Part shown: positions 8,820 to 17,137 of the stretch, in pieces
Numbering within the stretch: the stretch's first letter is position 1
Layout of the letters: the number at the start of each line of letters is the position of its first letter
DNA from: Chelatococcus sp. HY11
Lineage (GTDB): Bacteria; Pseudomonadota; Alphaproteobacteria; Rhizobiales; Beijerinckiaceae
Length of the DNA stretch: 64,000 nt
Direction of reading: 5' to 3'
Assembly (NCBI RefSeq): GCF_018398335.1
Contig: NZ_JAHBRX010000001.1
Location: 3,154,001 to 3,218,000 of the forward strand
The notes under the pieces: model-generated
Told to the model about the DNA's origin: nothing
Seen by the model: the letters and a program-made list of their open reading frames with translations, nothing else
The model's database searches: none
Made by a program: the position numbers and the translations under genes

Positions 8820-9060
8820 TGTCCCCCATCGTCGACCTCTCGGGCAAACGCGGGCTCATCATCGGCATCGCCAATGCACAGAGCATCGCCTCCGGCTGCG
8901 CTCATGTCTTTCGTCGGTGGGGGCGGAACTTGCAATCACCTATCGCAATGACAAGGCGCTGCCTCATGTGGAGCCGGTCGCGCGCGCAACGGACGCGACG
9001 ACCTTCGCGCCCTGCGACGTGCGCAGTCCTGGACACCAACTTGATGCTCCGGGCAATTAG
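8819..9060 (+). pseudogene. fabI: enoyl-ACP reductase fragment, frameshifted and truncated
   Basis: From the ATG at 8819, which overlaps the ackA stop, the frame reads SPIVDLSGKRGLIIGIAN, then a typical FabI start through VFRRWG. At about 8920 a run of five G bases shifts the frame. Reading on one frame over restores FabI-like sequence (AELAITYRNDKALPHVEPVA, then FAPCDVRSPG) until a stop at 9060. One lost G explains the shift. Only about 80 of the roughly 260 residues remain; the catalytic YxxxxxK part is absent. It is the dead last gene of the phaC-ackA cluster. Confidence 0.8.
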
Positions 9061-9068
9061 GAGTGGGA

Positions 9069-10259
9069 ATGAGCAACATTTTCCGTGCGCTCGGCCGTCT
9101 ATCGTTCGTCGTCATCGCCATGACGATCCTTGCCGCCTGCAGTTCTCTTCCGCGGACACAGTACACCGCCAATGACGCGCTATCCTCGCGTGTGCTCGAC
9201 CTCAACGATCTGCGGAAATATGCGGACGAGCCAGTATCGACGTTCTCCAATGAAGCGCGCATGCCCCTTCGTGCTGGCTCGCATAGCTATCTTGCGCTAT
9301 CCGGAGGCGGTGCCGACGGTGCCTACGGTGCCGGCGTCTTGAGCGGCTGGGCCGCAGCCGGCACTCGCCCGCAGTTTTCAGTTGTTTCGGGGGTGAGTAC
9401 CGGCGCATTGATTGCGCCGTTTGCATTTCTTGGGTCTACCTACGATGCCACGCTGAAAGAAATATACACCAGCGGCATAGCGGAGAGCCTTCTCGGATCG
9501 CCAAGTATTACGAATGCCCTTTTTAGATCGGGCGTGTTTGGAAATACGCGTCTGCGCGAGCTCGTCGCTCATTATGTTGACCAGCGTATGCTCGCAGCAA
9601 TTTCTGCCGAGCACGCTAGGGGCAGAAGGCTTTTCATTGTAACCACCAATCTCGATACGCAACGCACGGTGATCTGGGACATGGGGCGAATTGCTTCGAT
9701 TGGATCAACTCAGGCTTTGAACCTGTTTCGGGACGTCATTGCCGCATCGGCAAGCATCCCGGTGGTATTCCCACCTATCCTAATCGACGTTGAGGCAAAT
9801 GGGCGTCGTTTTGAGGAGATGCATGCGGATGGGGCCGTGATGACGCCCGTACTGACGTTACCGGATGCATTCCTCTTACGGAATGGAAACTTCAGCCGAA
9901 ATCTACATATAGACATCTATATCTTGATCAACAACAAGGTTGACCCAGATTTTCAAGTGGTGCGGAACAACACTGCGGATATCGCTGCGCGGAGTTCTGC
10001 CTCGCTCACAAAGAGGCAAACTCGGTCTATTCTATACGACACCTTTGACTTCGCCCGGCACAACAAGCTTGGGTTCAACCTGACCTACATCGACGGGAAT
10101 GTTCCGTCACCTGCCTCGCCTGACTTTGATACAGGCTATATGCGGTCTCTTTATGAGTACGGTTATGAAAAGGCGAAAACCGGTCCGTTCTGGGAGAAAG
10201 CGCCACCATCGAATGATCGTCCTCTGAATGGCGGCCGCGAACAAAGGGTTGGAATGTAG
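9069..10259 (+). CDS. patatin-like phospholipase lipoprotein
   Basis: This 396-residue protein begins with a lipoprotein signal peptide ending in LAACSS, so it is predicted to be membrane-anchored through Cys. The patatin domain shows the oxyanion loop SGGGADGAYGAG, the nucleophile elbow GVSTG and the catalytic Asp in HADGAV, giving the Ser-Asp dyad of patatin-like lipid acyl hydrolases. A GGAG ribosome site five bases before the ATG at 9069 decides the start; it lies directly on the truncated fabI stop. Base composition is lower in GC than the preceding cluster, suggesting a separate origin. The lipid substrate is unknown. Confidence 0.88.
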   Translation: MSNIFRALGRLSFVVIAMTILAACSSLPRTQYTANDALSSRVLDLNDLRKYADEPVSTFSNEARMPLRAGSHSYLALSGGGADGAYGAGVLSGWAAAGTRPQFSVVSGVSTGALIAPFAFLGSTYDATLKEIYTSGIAESLLGSPSITNALFRSGVFGNTRLRELVAHYVDQRMLAAISAEHARGRRLFIVTTNLDTQRTVIWDMGRIASIGSTQALNLFRDVIAASASIPVVFPPILIDVEANGRRFEEMHADGAVMTPVLTLPDAFLLRNGNFSRNLHIDIYILINNKVDPDFQVVRNNTADIAARSSASLTKRQTRSILYDTFDFARHNKLGFNLTYIDGNVPSPASPDFDTGYMRSLYEYGYEKAKTGPFWEKAPPSNDRPLNGGREQRVGM

Positions 10260-10327
10260 CGAGCCGGAGACCGTCGACAAAGCTGTTTGGTGTGAACTCG
10301 GGCTGGCTAAGACATCAAACACGCAAA

Positions 10328-11557
10328 TCAGCTTTGCTCGGCTCGCATGCACTCGCGATGTCGGGCTAACCGTCGACGATGGCCATCTGTTAGCGGAATG
10401 GGGGAATGCCAGCGCAGTTCGGCACGCGCTTGCTCGCTGAGGCTGGCCGAGAACTCGGGCCTGCCCTGGTCGTCAAATGTGACGAGCGCACGGTCGAAGG
10501 CAGCATCCCACAGCGCCGCTCGGCGTCGCTTTCGCACGCGCTCCACGGCACGATGTGCGAGGCTCGCAGCAGCGCCGGGTCGGAGATCCCCGTCAGGCCC
10601 CGCATACGGCCCACCTTTCGTCTTCGGCAACAGAAACGCCGACACGTTGAGATCGCATGCCGTTTCAAGTTGCCATGCGACTGCACCTTGCTTGGTCAGC
10701 GCACGTAGTCTTGCAGACTTGGCTTCAATCTCGTCGACGGTATTTTCCGGCATAGCGCGAAGCGCCTCGAAATCGCGCGTGACGTCTCTTGCACGGCTGA
10801 AACCGGAGCCTTCGGCGATACGATCTTTTTCTGCTTTCTCCAGGTTGTTCTTTCGGGCGTAGTATCTTGCTACCTCTTTGTTGTCGCCGGCGAGCTCCTT
10901 GAACGCAGCATCCGGAATACCCTGCTCCAGCACCTTTAAATCGAACACGCCAAAAAGAGAGTCGCCGCAACGGATCTGCGCATCGAAGAAGCCAAGCAGA
11001 AGGCCAGGGTCCACCGTCTCGATCCAGAGAGCGACCTTGGTGAGTTCAACCGCCATCGGGTTGCGATCGACACCATAGATGCAGCAGCGGGTGACATCAC
11101 GCAGCGCATGTCGGAAATCTGCAAGCGAGGGTGTGCCCTCCGCTCGAATGCGGGCAAGACGAGTAGCGATTCGGCGGGCAGCGGCTAGCAGGAAGTGGCC
11201 CGATCCGCAGGCGGGGTCGATGACGCTGAGCTTCAACAAGGCTTGGGCTGGGTCGGCGGCTTCCGCCTCTGTCTTGTCGCGAATAGGATCGAGCGCTGTG
11301 TCGAGGAGTGCCTGCACGAGGCTGTCCGGCGTGTAGTAGGAGCCGGTGGTTTTGCGCTGGTTACCCTTCTGCTCAGTGGCTTCCGAGGCGAAGGTGAGCG
11401 TCTTGCCGTCGTCGCCAAGCTGCGGCTGGAGTTCGAGCAGAGATTCATAGACCGAACCCAGCTCCTCGGTTTCCATCGCGCGCCAGTTCACCGGCACCAT
11501 GCCGGTTTTTTCGGATATCCGACCAGATTCTGCCGGGAATGCGGACATGAGGTCCAC
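10328..11557 (-). pseudogene. fragment of a large Eco57I-type N6-adenine DNA methylase
   Basis: The frame contains the methylase core: TTGSYYTPDSLVQALLD, the SAM motif VIDPACGSGHFLLAAARRIA, the GVDRNPMAVELTKVALWIE helix and the RCGDSLFGV segment. The catalytic NPPY motif and the target-recognition part are not present. The N-terminal 25 residues before VNWRAMETEELGSVYESLLE look like unrelated junction sequence. The C-terminus drifts out of the family after RWHSPIP. Full-length relatives, for example BREX PglX-like or DISARM DrmMI-like enzymes, exceed 1000 residues. This is therefore an internal fragment and catalytically dead. Confidence 0.75.
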
Positions 11558-11897
11558 GTCGTCACCAAGACTGAGGACGCTGACGGCATCCTGTTTCTGC
11601 CGAGAAACATCGACGATGCGCCCCTCGATGATCAGGAGGGGGGACGCCGCGGGTTATCTGACCGCTACGGGAGACGGGGATCCCGACTACGCCTTCACTG
11701 GTGAGATCGAGAGCTATCCGGAGGATTGGCGCGAGGAGCGCAATGGCATCGAGCGGCTTCGGGCTAACAGGAAACGCCGGATGCCTCAGATGGTCACGGT
11801 GGCTCCCGACGGGCGGTACGATTCATCCGGGAAGAGCTTCTGGTTCATAGGCGATGCCGCCGTTCGGCTGACGAGCAGCATCACTCGTTCCAGATGA
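11516..11897 (+). pseudogene. frameshifted fragment of a Zn-finger helicase (DrmA-like?)
   Basis: From 11516 one frame reads FCRECGHEVHVVTKTEDADG, then FLPRNIDDAPLDDQEGG. At a run of six G bases near 11640 it must shift by one base to continue as DAAGYLTATGDGDPDYAFTG, then EIESYPEDW and SGKSFWFI. This resembles the Cys-pair region of large defence-island helicases, and my recollection is closest to DISARM DrmA. Both ends are broken. It lies head to head with a methylase fragment at 10328-11557, consistent with a shattered restriction or defence locus. The family name is an inference. Confidence 0.45.
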
Positions 11898-12052
11898 TGG
11901 CCGCGGCCGCGGTCAATCACCTCGCTGGCTTAGTGGCCGAGACCCAATGGCGCGAGATCCAATGTCTCAGCCGATACAAGCCGTCGGTCGAGCTGGGTCG
12001 GCCCGTTCGCGCCAATCTGCTGGATGTTGTGAATCGGAGCCGGGATCAAAGA

Positions 12053-12139
12053 TGGTGCGGGCGGTCGGACTCGAACCGACATATCCGTGAAGATGGTGGA
12101 TTTTGAATCCACTGCGTCTACCAATTCCGCCACGCCCGC
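12053..12139 (-). tRNA. tRNA-Leu(CAA)
   Basis: On the minus strand a full class II tRNA can be folded. The acceptor stem pairs GCGGGCG (5') with CGCCCGC (3'), followed by A and an encoded CCA. The D-loop has TTGGTAGACGC, the anticodon arm is GTGGA-TTCAAAA-TCCAC with anticodon CAA, a variable arm follows, and the T-arm is GGTTCGAGTCC. It lies at the right edge of the accessory mosaic, about 155 bases from a second, partial tRNA-Leu. Confidence 0.95.
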
Positions 12140-12492
12140 ACACCACCGCCGATCCTACCCCAGGTTTCGGCTCCTAGCCGGCTCCTAGACTATTTTCGGC
12201 GATTTTCCTACTCGCCTTTGCCACTCTGTCAGCCCGTTGAAAATACGACGGTTTCAACTCGTCGTGATTTTCTGTGGATTGGTAGACAAACCACTTTTTG
12301 AGTCCGGCGCGTCTACCAGTTCCACCACACCCGCACGCAGCGACGAAGCCGTCGCCATGGGCAGCTATTTGCCATAGCAAGCCCGAGAAAGTCCAGCCTC
12401 GAAAGCTGATTGTTTTTAACGGGCGCTTCCAGCGCTCCAAGGTCCCCGGCGCCGACGGCATTTCGCGTCAGCGGCGCCATTCCTCCGCGGAA
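12140..12492. other. intergenic boundary region between accessory and core DNA
   Basis: This stretch lies between the tRNA-Leu gene and nrdB. Apart from the 40-nt tRNA-Leu fragment I see no gene. A minus-strand frame across it (12174-12461) is the usual false reading produced by tRNA sequence. The inverted words GGTAGAC (12280-12286) and GTCTACC (12311-12317) flank the broken tRNA. Confidence 0.6.
12295..12334 (-). tRNA. 5' fragment of a second tRNA-Leu (to the anticodon loop)
   Basis: On the minus strand GCGGGTGTGG, then GGAACTGGTAGACGCG and CCGGACTCAAAA, match the first 40 bases of a tRNA-Leu up to the anticodon loop. The 3' half of the anticodon stem (TCCGG), the variable arm and the T-arm are missing; unrelated DNA follows. 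It is a remnant, not a functional tRNA, and plausibly marks a recombination point. Confidence 0.75.
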
Positions 12493-13623
12493 TCAATCCC
12501 AGCTCAGAGCGCCGCCGCTCTGGTATTCGATAACCCGGGTCTCGAAGAAGTTCTTCTCCTTCTTGAGGTCCATAGCCTCCGACATCCAGGGGAAGGGGTT
12601 GTCCGTCTCGGCGAACACCGGCGAAAGGCCGAGCTGGGCGCAGCGCCGGTTGGCGATGAAATGCATGTACTGTTCGCAGAGTGCGGCGTTCAGGCCGAGG
12701 AAGCCCCGCGGCATGGTGTCCCGGCCGTAGGACGCCTCGAGTTCAGCAGCCTCGCGCAGCATCCCGCGCACTTCGTCCTGGAAGGCCGACGTCCAGAGAT
12801 GCGGGTTCTCGTGCTTGATCTGGTTGATGACGTCAATGCCGAAATTGAGGTGAATACTCTCATCCCTGAGGATGTACTGGTACTGCTCGGCGATGCCGAC
12901 CATCTTGTTGCGCCGACCCAGCGACAGAATCTGTGCGAAGCCCGTGTAGAACCACATGCCCTCGAACACGACATAAAAGGCCACGAGATCGCGCAGGAAC
13001 GCCTGGTCCGCCGCAGGCGTGCCGGTCTTGAAGTCGGGATCATCGAGATGCTGCGTGTGCTTCAGCGCCCAGGCGGCCTTGTCGGTGATCGACGGCACCT
13101 CGCGATACATGTTGAACAATTCGCCCTCGTCCAGGCCGAGGCTCTCCACGATATACTGGAAGGTATGCGTGTGGACCGCCTCCTCGAAGGCCTGGCGCAG
13201 CAGATACTGCCGGCATTCCGGGTTGGTGAGATGCCGATAGATGGCCAGCACGATGTTGTTGGCCACAAGGCTTTCGGACGCCGCGAAGAAGCCGAGATTG
13301 CGCTTGATCGCCCGGCGTTCGTCGTCCGTCAGGCCTTCGCGTGATTTCCACAAGGCGATATCGGCCTGCATGGAAACCTCGGTCGGCATCCAGTGGTTGT
13401 TGCAACCCGCGAGATACTTCTCCCAGGCCCATTTATACTTGAGCGGCAGCAGCTGGTTCACGTCGGCGCGGCAGTTGATCATCGCCTTGTCGTCGACGGT
13501 GACGCGCCCGCCTCCGCGATCGATGGCGCCGAGGCCGGTGGCGTCGCCAGCGGGCTGCTGGCCGGACGGCAAGGGCTGGAATGGGAGCGCGGCTGTGGCC
13601 TTCGGCTCTGACCAATCGAGCAT
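12493..13623 (-). CDS. nrdB: class I ribonucleotide reductase beta subunit
   Basis: NrdB carries the dinuclear metal cofactor and radical that drive deoxyribonucleotide synthesis in NrdA. The protein has 376 residues from MLDWSEPKA. Metal-ligand segments are visible: an Asp/Glu-rich first helix (SMQADIALW), [10 protein letters not shown] (Glu and His ligands), [11 protein letters not shown], and [10 protein letters not shown] (Glu and His). The start at 13623 is preferred over 13650 because GGAG lies nine bases upstream. It follows nrdA on the same strand with a structured repeat in the 156-bp gap. The pair is the only RNR in the window and is B12-independent in chemistry. Confidence 0.95.
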   Translation of the reverse strand: MLDWSEPKATAALPFQPLPSGQQPAGDATGLGAIDRGGGRVTVDDKAMINCRADVNQLLPLKYKWAWEKYLAGCNNHWMPTEVSMQADIALWKSREGLTDDERRAIKRNLGFFAASESLVANNIVLAIYRHLTNPECRQYLLRQAFEEAVHTHTFQYIVESLGLDEGELFNMYREVPSITDKAAWALKHTQHLDDPDFKTGTPAADQAFLRDLVAFYVVFEGMWFYTGFAQILSLGRRNKMVGIAEQYQYILRDESIHLNFGIDVINQIKHENPHLWTSAFQDEVRGMLREAAELEASYGRDTMPRGFLGLNAALCEQYMHFIANRRCAQLGLSPVFAETDNPFPWMSEAMDLKKEKNFFETRVIEYQSGGALSWD

Positions 13624-13686
13624 TCTTTTATTCTCCAAATGTCTTGTCATGTGGGGCTATGGCCCTCACTCACCCCCTCACCCCAA

Positions 13687-13768
13687 CCCTCTCCCGCTCA
13701 ACATGGCTGTTGCCGTGTTGAGCTTGAACAACGCCAAGTTGGCGATAGCCGACTTGGCGGAGAGAGGG
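13687..13768. repeat. three-way-junction repeat between nrdA and nrdB
   Basis: Outer arms CCCTCTC (13687-13693) and GAGAGGG (13762-13768) enclose two hairpins. Hairpin 1 pairs GCTCAACA (13696-13703) with TGTTGAGC (13716-13723). Hairpin 2 pairs CGCCAAGT (13732-13739) with ACTTGGCG (13752-13759), and inside it GGC and GCC close a GATA loop. The element lies in the nrdAB transcript. It looks like a mobile intergenic palindrome that could also act on mRNA stability. Confidence 0.65.
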
Positions 13769-13779
13769 AGGCGCTCTTC

Positions 13780-16743
13780 CTATTGGCAGGCTTCGCAGTC
13801 GGGGTCGTCGATCGCGCAGGCCTTGCCCCAGGCGGCGCCGAGTTCAGCCTCACCTGCCGCCACATCACTCGCTTTACGCGTCTCGGCGATGAGAATCGGC
13901 GATGCCGCGGGCGCAGCAGCCGGCACCACCGCGGAAACCGCGTTGAGCTTGCCGTCGGTGCCCTTCAGCGTCGATTTCTCGACATGGGTCGCGGAGCGCG
14001 AGCGCAGGTAGTAGGTCGTCTTCAGGCCGCGCTGCCACGCCAGGCGATAGAGCGTGTCGAGCTTACGCCCGGACGGATTGGCGATGTAGAGATTGAGCGA
14101 CTGCGACTGGTCGATCCATTTCTGCCGGCGCGCGGCCGCCTCGATCAGCCAGGCCGAATCGATTTCGAAAGCCGTCGCGTAGAGCGCCTTGAGATCGTCG
14201 GGCACCCGGTCGATCTGGCCGACACTGCCGTCGAAATATTTGAGATCCGACACCATCACCTCGTCCCACAGGCCGCGCGCCTTGAGGTCGCGCACCAGCG
14301 CGGCGTTCACCACGGTGAAATCGCCCGACATGTTCGATTTCACGAAGAGGTTCTGGTAGGCGGGCTCGATCGACTGGCTGACCCCGCAGATATTGGAGAT
14401 CGTCGCGGTGGGCGCGATCGCCATCGTGTTGGAATTGCGCATGCCGGTCGTGACCACCCGCTGGCGCAACGTCTCCCAATCGAGCTTCGACGAGCGGTCG
14501 AAAACCCCGTCACGCGTTGCAGTGCCGCGCGCCTCGGCCAGGAGGCCGACGGAATCGATCGGCAGGATGCCGCGTGACCATAGCGACCCTTCGAAGGATG
14601 AATAGCGGCCGCGCTCGACTGCCAGATCGACCGAGGAAGCGATGGCGTGGAACGAGATGGCTTCCATGCTCGCATCCGCGAAGGAAACGGCCGCGTCCGA
14701 GCCATAGGGAATGCGCAGGGTCTGCAGGGCGTCCTGGAAGCCCATCAGGCCAAGGCCAATCGGCCGATGACGCAGGTTCGACCGGCGCGCCTCGGGGATC
14801 GTGTAGAAGTTGATGTCGATGACATTGTCGAGGATGCGCATCGCGGTTTTGACCGTGCGCACCAATTTCTCCATATCGAGGCCGTCAGCCGTGACATGGG
14901 CCGCGAGATTGACTGAGCCGAGATTGCAGACTGCCACCTCGTCATGGGAGGTGTTCAGCGTGATCTCGGTGCAGAGGTTCGAGGAATGCACAACGCCCGC
15001 GTGCCCCTGGGGCGAGCGGATGTTGCAGGGATCCTTGAAGGTGAGCCAGGGGTGGCCGGTCTCGAACAACATGGTCAGCATGCGCCGCCAGAGGTCGAGC
15101 GCCCTCACCTGCTTGAACACCTTCATCTCACCGCGCGCGGCCTTTGCCTCATAGGCCTCGTAGGCATCACGGAAAGCCGGCCCGTAGCGATCATGCAGGT
15201 CCGGTACCTCGTCCGGCGAAAACAGTGTCCACGGGCCGTCCGCCTCGACGCGCTGCATGAACAGGTCCGGCACCCAGTTGGCGGTGTTCATGTCGTGGGT
15301 GCGGCGGCGATCGTCGCCGGTGTTCTTCCGGAGATCGAGGAATTCCTCGATGTCCACATGCCATGTCTCGAGGTAGCCGCAGACGGCGCCCTTCCTCTTG
15401 CCGCCCTGATTGACGGCGATCGCCGTATCATTGGCCACCTTGAGGAAGGGCACGACGCCCTGGCTTTCGCCGTTGGTGCCCTTGATATGGGCGCCGAGGC
15501 CACGCACCGGCGTCCAGTCATTGCCGAGCCCGCCGGAATATTTGGCGAGCAGGGCATTGTCCTTGATCGCCTTGAAGATGCCGTCGAGGTCGTCCGACAC
15601 CGTGGTCAGGAAGCAGGAGGCAAGCTGCGAGCGGCGCGTGCCGGCGTTGAACAGCGTCGGCGTCGAGCACATGAAATGGAAGGACGAGAGGAGATCGTAA
15701 AATTCGATCGCCTTCGCCTCGCGGTCGACCTCACGCAGCGCCACACCCATGGCGACGCGCATGAAGAAAGCCTGCGCCAGCTCGAACCGCGTGCCGCGCA
15801 CATGCAGGAAATAGCGGTCGTAGAGCGTCTGGAAGCCGAGATAGTCGAAGTTCAGATCGCGCTCGGGCTTCAGCGCGGCGGCGAGGCGGGCCAGATCGAA
15901 GCGGGCGAGCTCAGGGTCGAGAAGCTCATTGTCGATGCCAGTCTTCACGTAAGCGTGGAAATAGCTCGGGTAGCGCTCGGCCATCTCGGCCTGCGTCGCC
16001 TCCTCCGCGCGGCCGAAGACGAAGCTCAAGGCCTCGCGCCGCAGCTTGTCGTTCAAGAGCCGCGCGGAAACCTTGGCATAGTCCGGCTCGGTCTCGACAA
16101 GGGTGCGGGCCGCGAGGATCGGCGCGAGCGCCAGTTCGTCCCGGCTGATGCCGTCGTAGAGGTTGCGGCGCGCCTCCGTGAGGATCGCCTCAGCGGTCAC
16201 GCCTTCGAGACCGGCGCAGGCTTCCGCGATGATGGCGGCAAGGCGCGCCTCGTCGAGCGGCACAAGTTCGCCGTCAGCGCCCTTCATGCGAAGGTGTGGC
16301 TGCTCCGGCGTCGTCGTCGCGTCATTGGCGGCGCGGGCGCGCTCGCGGGCACGCTCCTCGCGATAGAGCACATAGGCGCGCGCGGCCTTGTGATGCTCGC
16401 TGCGCATGAGGGCGAGCTCGACCTGGTCCTGCACATCCTCGATGTGGAAGGTACGCCCGGCATCGGCGCGACGGGTCAGCGCGGCGACAATCTGGCCGGT
16501 GAGATCAGCGACGATGTCGTGCACGCGGCGCGAGGCGGCGGCGCTCGATCCTTCGACGGCGAGGAACGCCTTCGTCAGCGCAACGGCGATCTTCGACGGG
16601 TCGAACGGCGTCACAGCGCCGTTGCGGCGGATGAGCTGGTATCCCGGCTCAGCGGCCGCGCGGGGGGCGCCCGTCACACCAGCGGGCGAGCGTGACAGCC
16701 TGGCTTCGGTTTCGCGGGCTTCGGTTTCGGTCATCAAGGACAT
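13780..16743 (-). CDS. nrdA: class I ribonucleotide reductase alpha subunit
   Basis: NrdA reduces ribonucleotides to deoxyribonucleotides with NrdB. The protein has 987 residues from MSLMTETEA. It has an N-terminal ATP-cone (QLIRRNGAVTPFDPSKIAVA) and a second cone-like stretch (LRMKGADGELVPLDEARL). The 10-stranded barrel contains NAGTRRSQLASCF, the catalytic SSNLCTEI loop and MRNSNTMAIAPTATIS. The C-terminus ends in DPDCEACQ, the redox-active Cys pair. The open frame extends a further 67 codons upstream, but that DNA is a cobalamin riboswitch and its leader, so the start is set at 16743 (or 16734). Expression should fall when B12 is plentiful. Confidence 0.95.
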   Translation of the reverse strand: MSLMTETEARETEARLSRSPAGVTGAPRAAAEPGYQLIRRNGAVTPFDPSKIAVALTKAFLAVEGSSAAASRRVHDIVADLTGQIVAALTRRADAGRTFHIEDVQDQVELALMRSEHHKAARAYVLYREERARERARAANDATTTPEQPHLRMKGADGELVPLDEARLAAIIAEACAGLEGVTAEAILTEARRNLYDGISRDELALAPILAARTLVETEPDYAKVSARLLNDKLRREALSFVFGRAEEATQAEMAERYPSYFHAYVKTGIDNELLDPELARFDLARLAAALKPERDLNFDYLGFQTLYDRYFLHVRGTRFELAQAFFMRVAMGVALREVDREAKAIEFYDLLSSFHFMCSTPTLFNAGTRRSQLASCFLTTVSDDLDGIFKAIKDNALLAKYSGGLGNDWTPVRGLGAHIKGTNGESQGVVPFLKVANDTAIAVNQGGKRKGAVCGYLETWHVDIEEFLDLRKNTGDDRRRTHDMNTANWVPDLFMQRVEADGPWTLFSPDEVPDLHDRYGPAFRDAYEAYEAKAARGEMKVFKQVRALDLWRRMLTMLFETGHPWLTFKDPCNIRSPQGHAGVVHSSNLCTEITLNTSHDEVAVCNLGSVNLAAHVTADGLDMEKLVRTVKTAMRILDNVIDINFYTIPEARRSNLRHRPIGLGLMGFQDALQTLRIPYGSDAAVSFADASMEAISFHAIASSVDLAVERGRYSSFEGSLWSRGILPIDSVGLLAEARGTATRDGVFDRSSKLDWETLRQRVVTTGMRNSNTMAIAPTATISNICGVSQSIEPAYQNLFVKSNMSGDFTVVNAALVRDLKARGLWDEVMVSDLKYFDGSVGQIDRVPDDLKALYATAFEIDSAWLIEAAARRQKWIDQSQSLNLYIANPSGRKLDTLYRLAWQRGLKTTYYLRSRSATHVEKSTLKGTDGKLNAVSAVVPAAAPAASPILIAETRKASDVAAGEAELGAAWGKACAIDDPDCEACQ

Positions 16744-16861
16744 CGGCAACACACCCCATTCTTGGGGGCAAAGGCCGAGCGGACGCGCAAACAGGAGCGC
16801 CCGGCAGCCTTCCGCCGCGACAAACTCCAGGCGATCCACCGGGGCACCCCGCCCGAGGACA

Positions 16862-17035
16862 ATCTCAATCGTCGCGGCAGGTCTCCTGGCTGTGGATCGC
16901 CGCCCACGCCCTGCCTTCCCGGCGCCATGCGACGCCAGTGACATCAGTTGGACGTAGACTCACCACTTACAGTTGCGGGGGCAGCTTCGGTTTGGCGGTG
17001 CCAAAGCTCCGCGCCCGAATTCCCTCTTGCCCGCT
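16862..17035 (-). promoter_or_regulatory. cobalamin (B12) riboswitch in the nrdAB leader
   Basis: Read on the minus strand, all landmark boxes are present in order: AAGAGGGAA, then GCTGCCCCCGCAACTGTAAG, GTCACTGG, GGGAAGGC and AGCCAGGAGACCTGCC. Spacing is normal for the class. It ends about 120 bases before the nrdA start, which leaves room for an expression platform. In known systems such switches turn off B12-independent isoenzymes when adenosylcobalamin is available. Confidence 0.93.
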
Positions 17036-17059
17036 CGAATACGAATCGAGCGACCGTGA

Positions 17060-17096
17060 CCACTAGATATAGGGGGTAATTGCCCGCTTATGTCAA
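17060..17096 (-). promoter_or_regulatory. nrdAB promoter with an NrdR-like box over the -10
   Basis: On the minus strand TTGACA (17091-17096) and CTATAT (17067-17072) are separated by 18 bases, a good sigma-70 pair placed just upstream of the riboswitch. The -10 lies in CCCCTATATCTAGTGG (17060-17075), which matches 13 of 16 positions of the NrdR box as I recall it (ACACWATATCTWGWGT). I could not find a convincing second box at the usual spacing. Confidence 0.6.
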
Positions 17097-17137
17097 TATA
17101 TGCGATATCTCGGCGCGGCGTGGGATCACGGCCAGGG

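Noticed and set aside
12174-12461. 95-residue minus-strand frame
   Set aside because: It contains the CGGTGRRAGLK-type sequence that arises from reading tRNA-Leu DNA as protein; there is no ribosome site.
14944-16695. 583-residue plus-strand frame opposite nrdA
   Set aside because: It is an antisense shadow of nrdA without recognisable domains.
16744-16944. 67-codon N-terminal extension of nrdA in the same frame
   Set aside because: The DNA is part of the cobalamin riboswitch and leader; the peptide has no NrdA resemblance, and family proteins start near MTETEA.
17096-17111. Second NrdR box upstream of the first
   Set aside because: Only the TATAT core matches (about 6 of 16 positions), so it is not supported even though paired boxes are usual.
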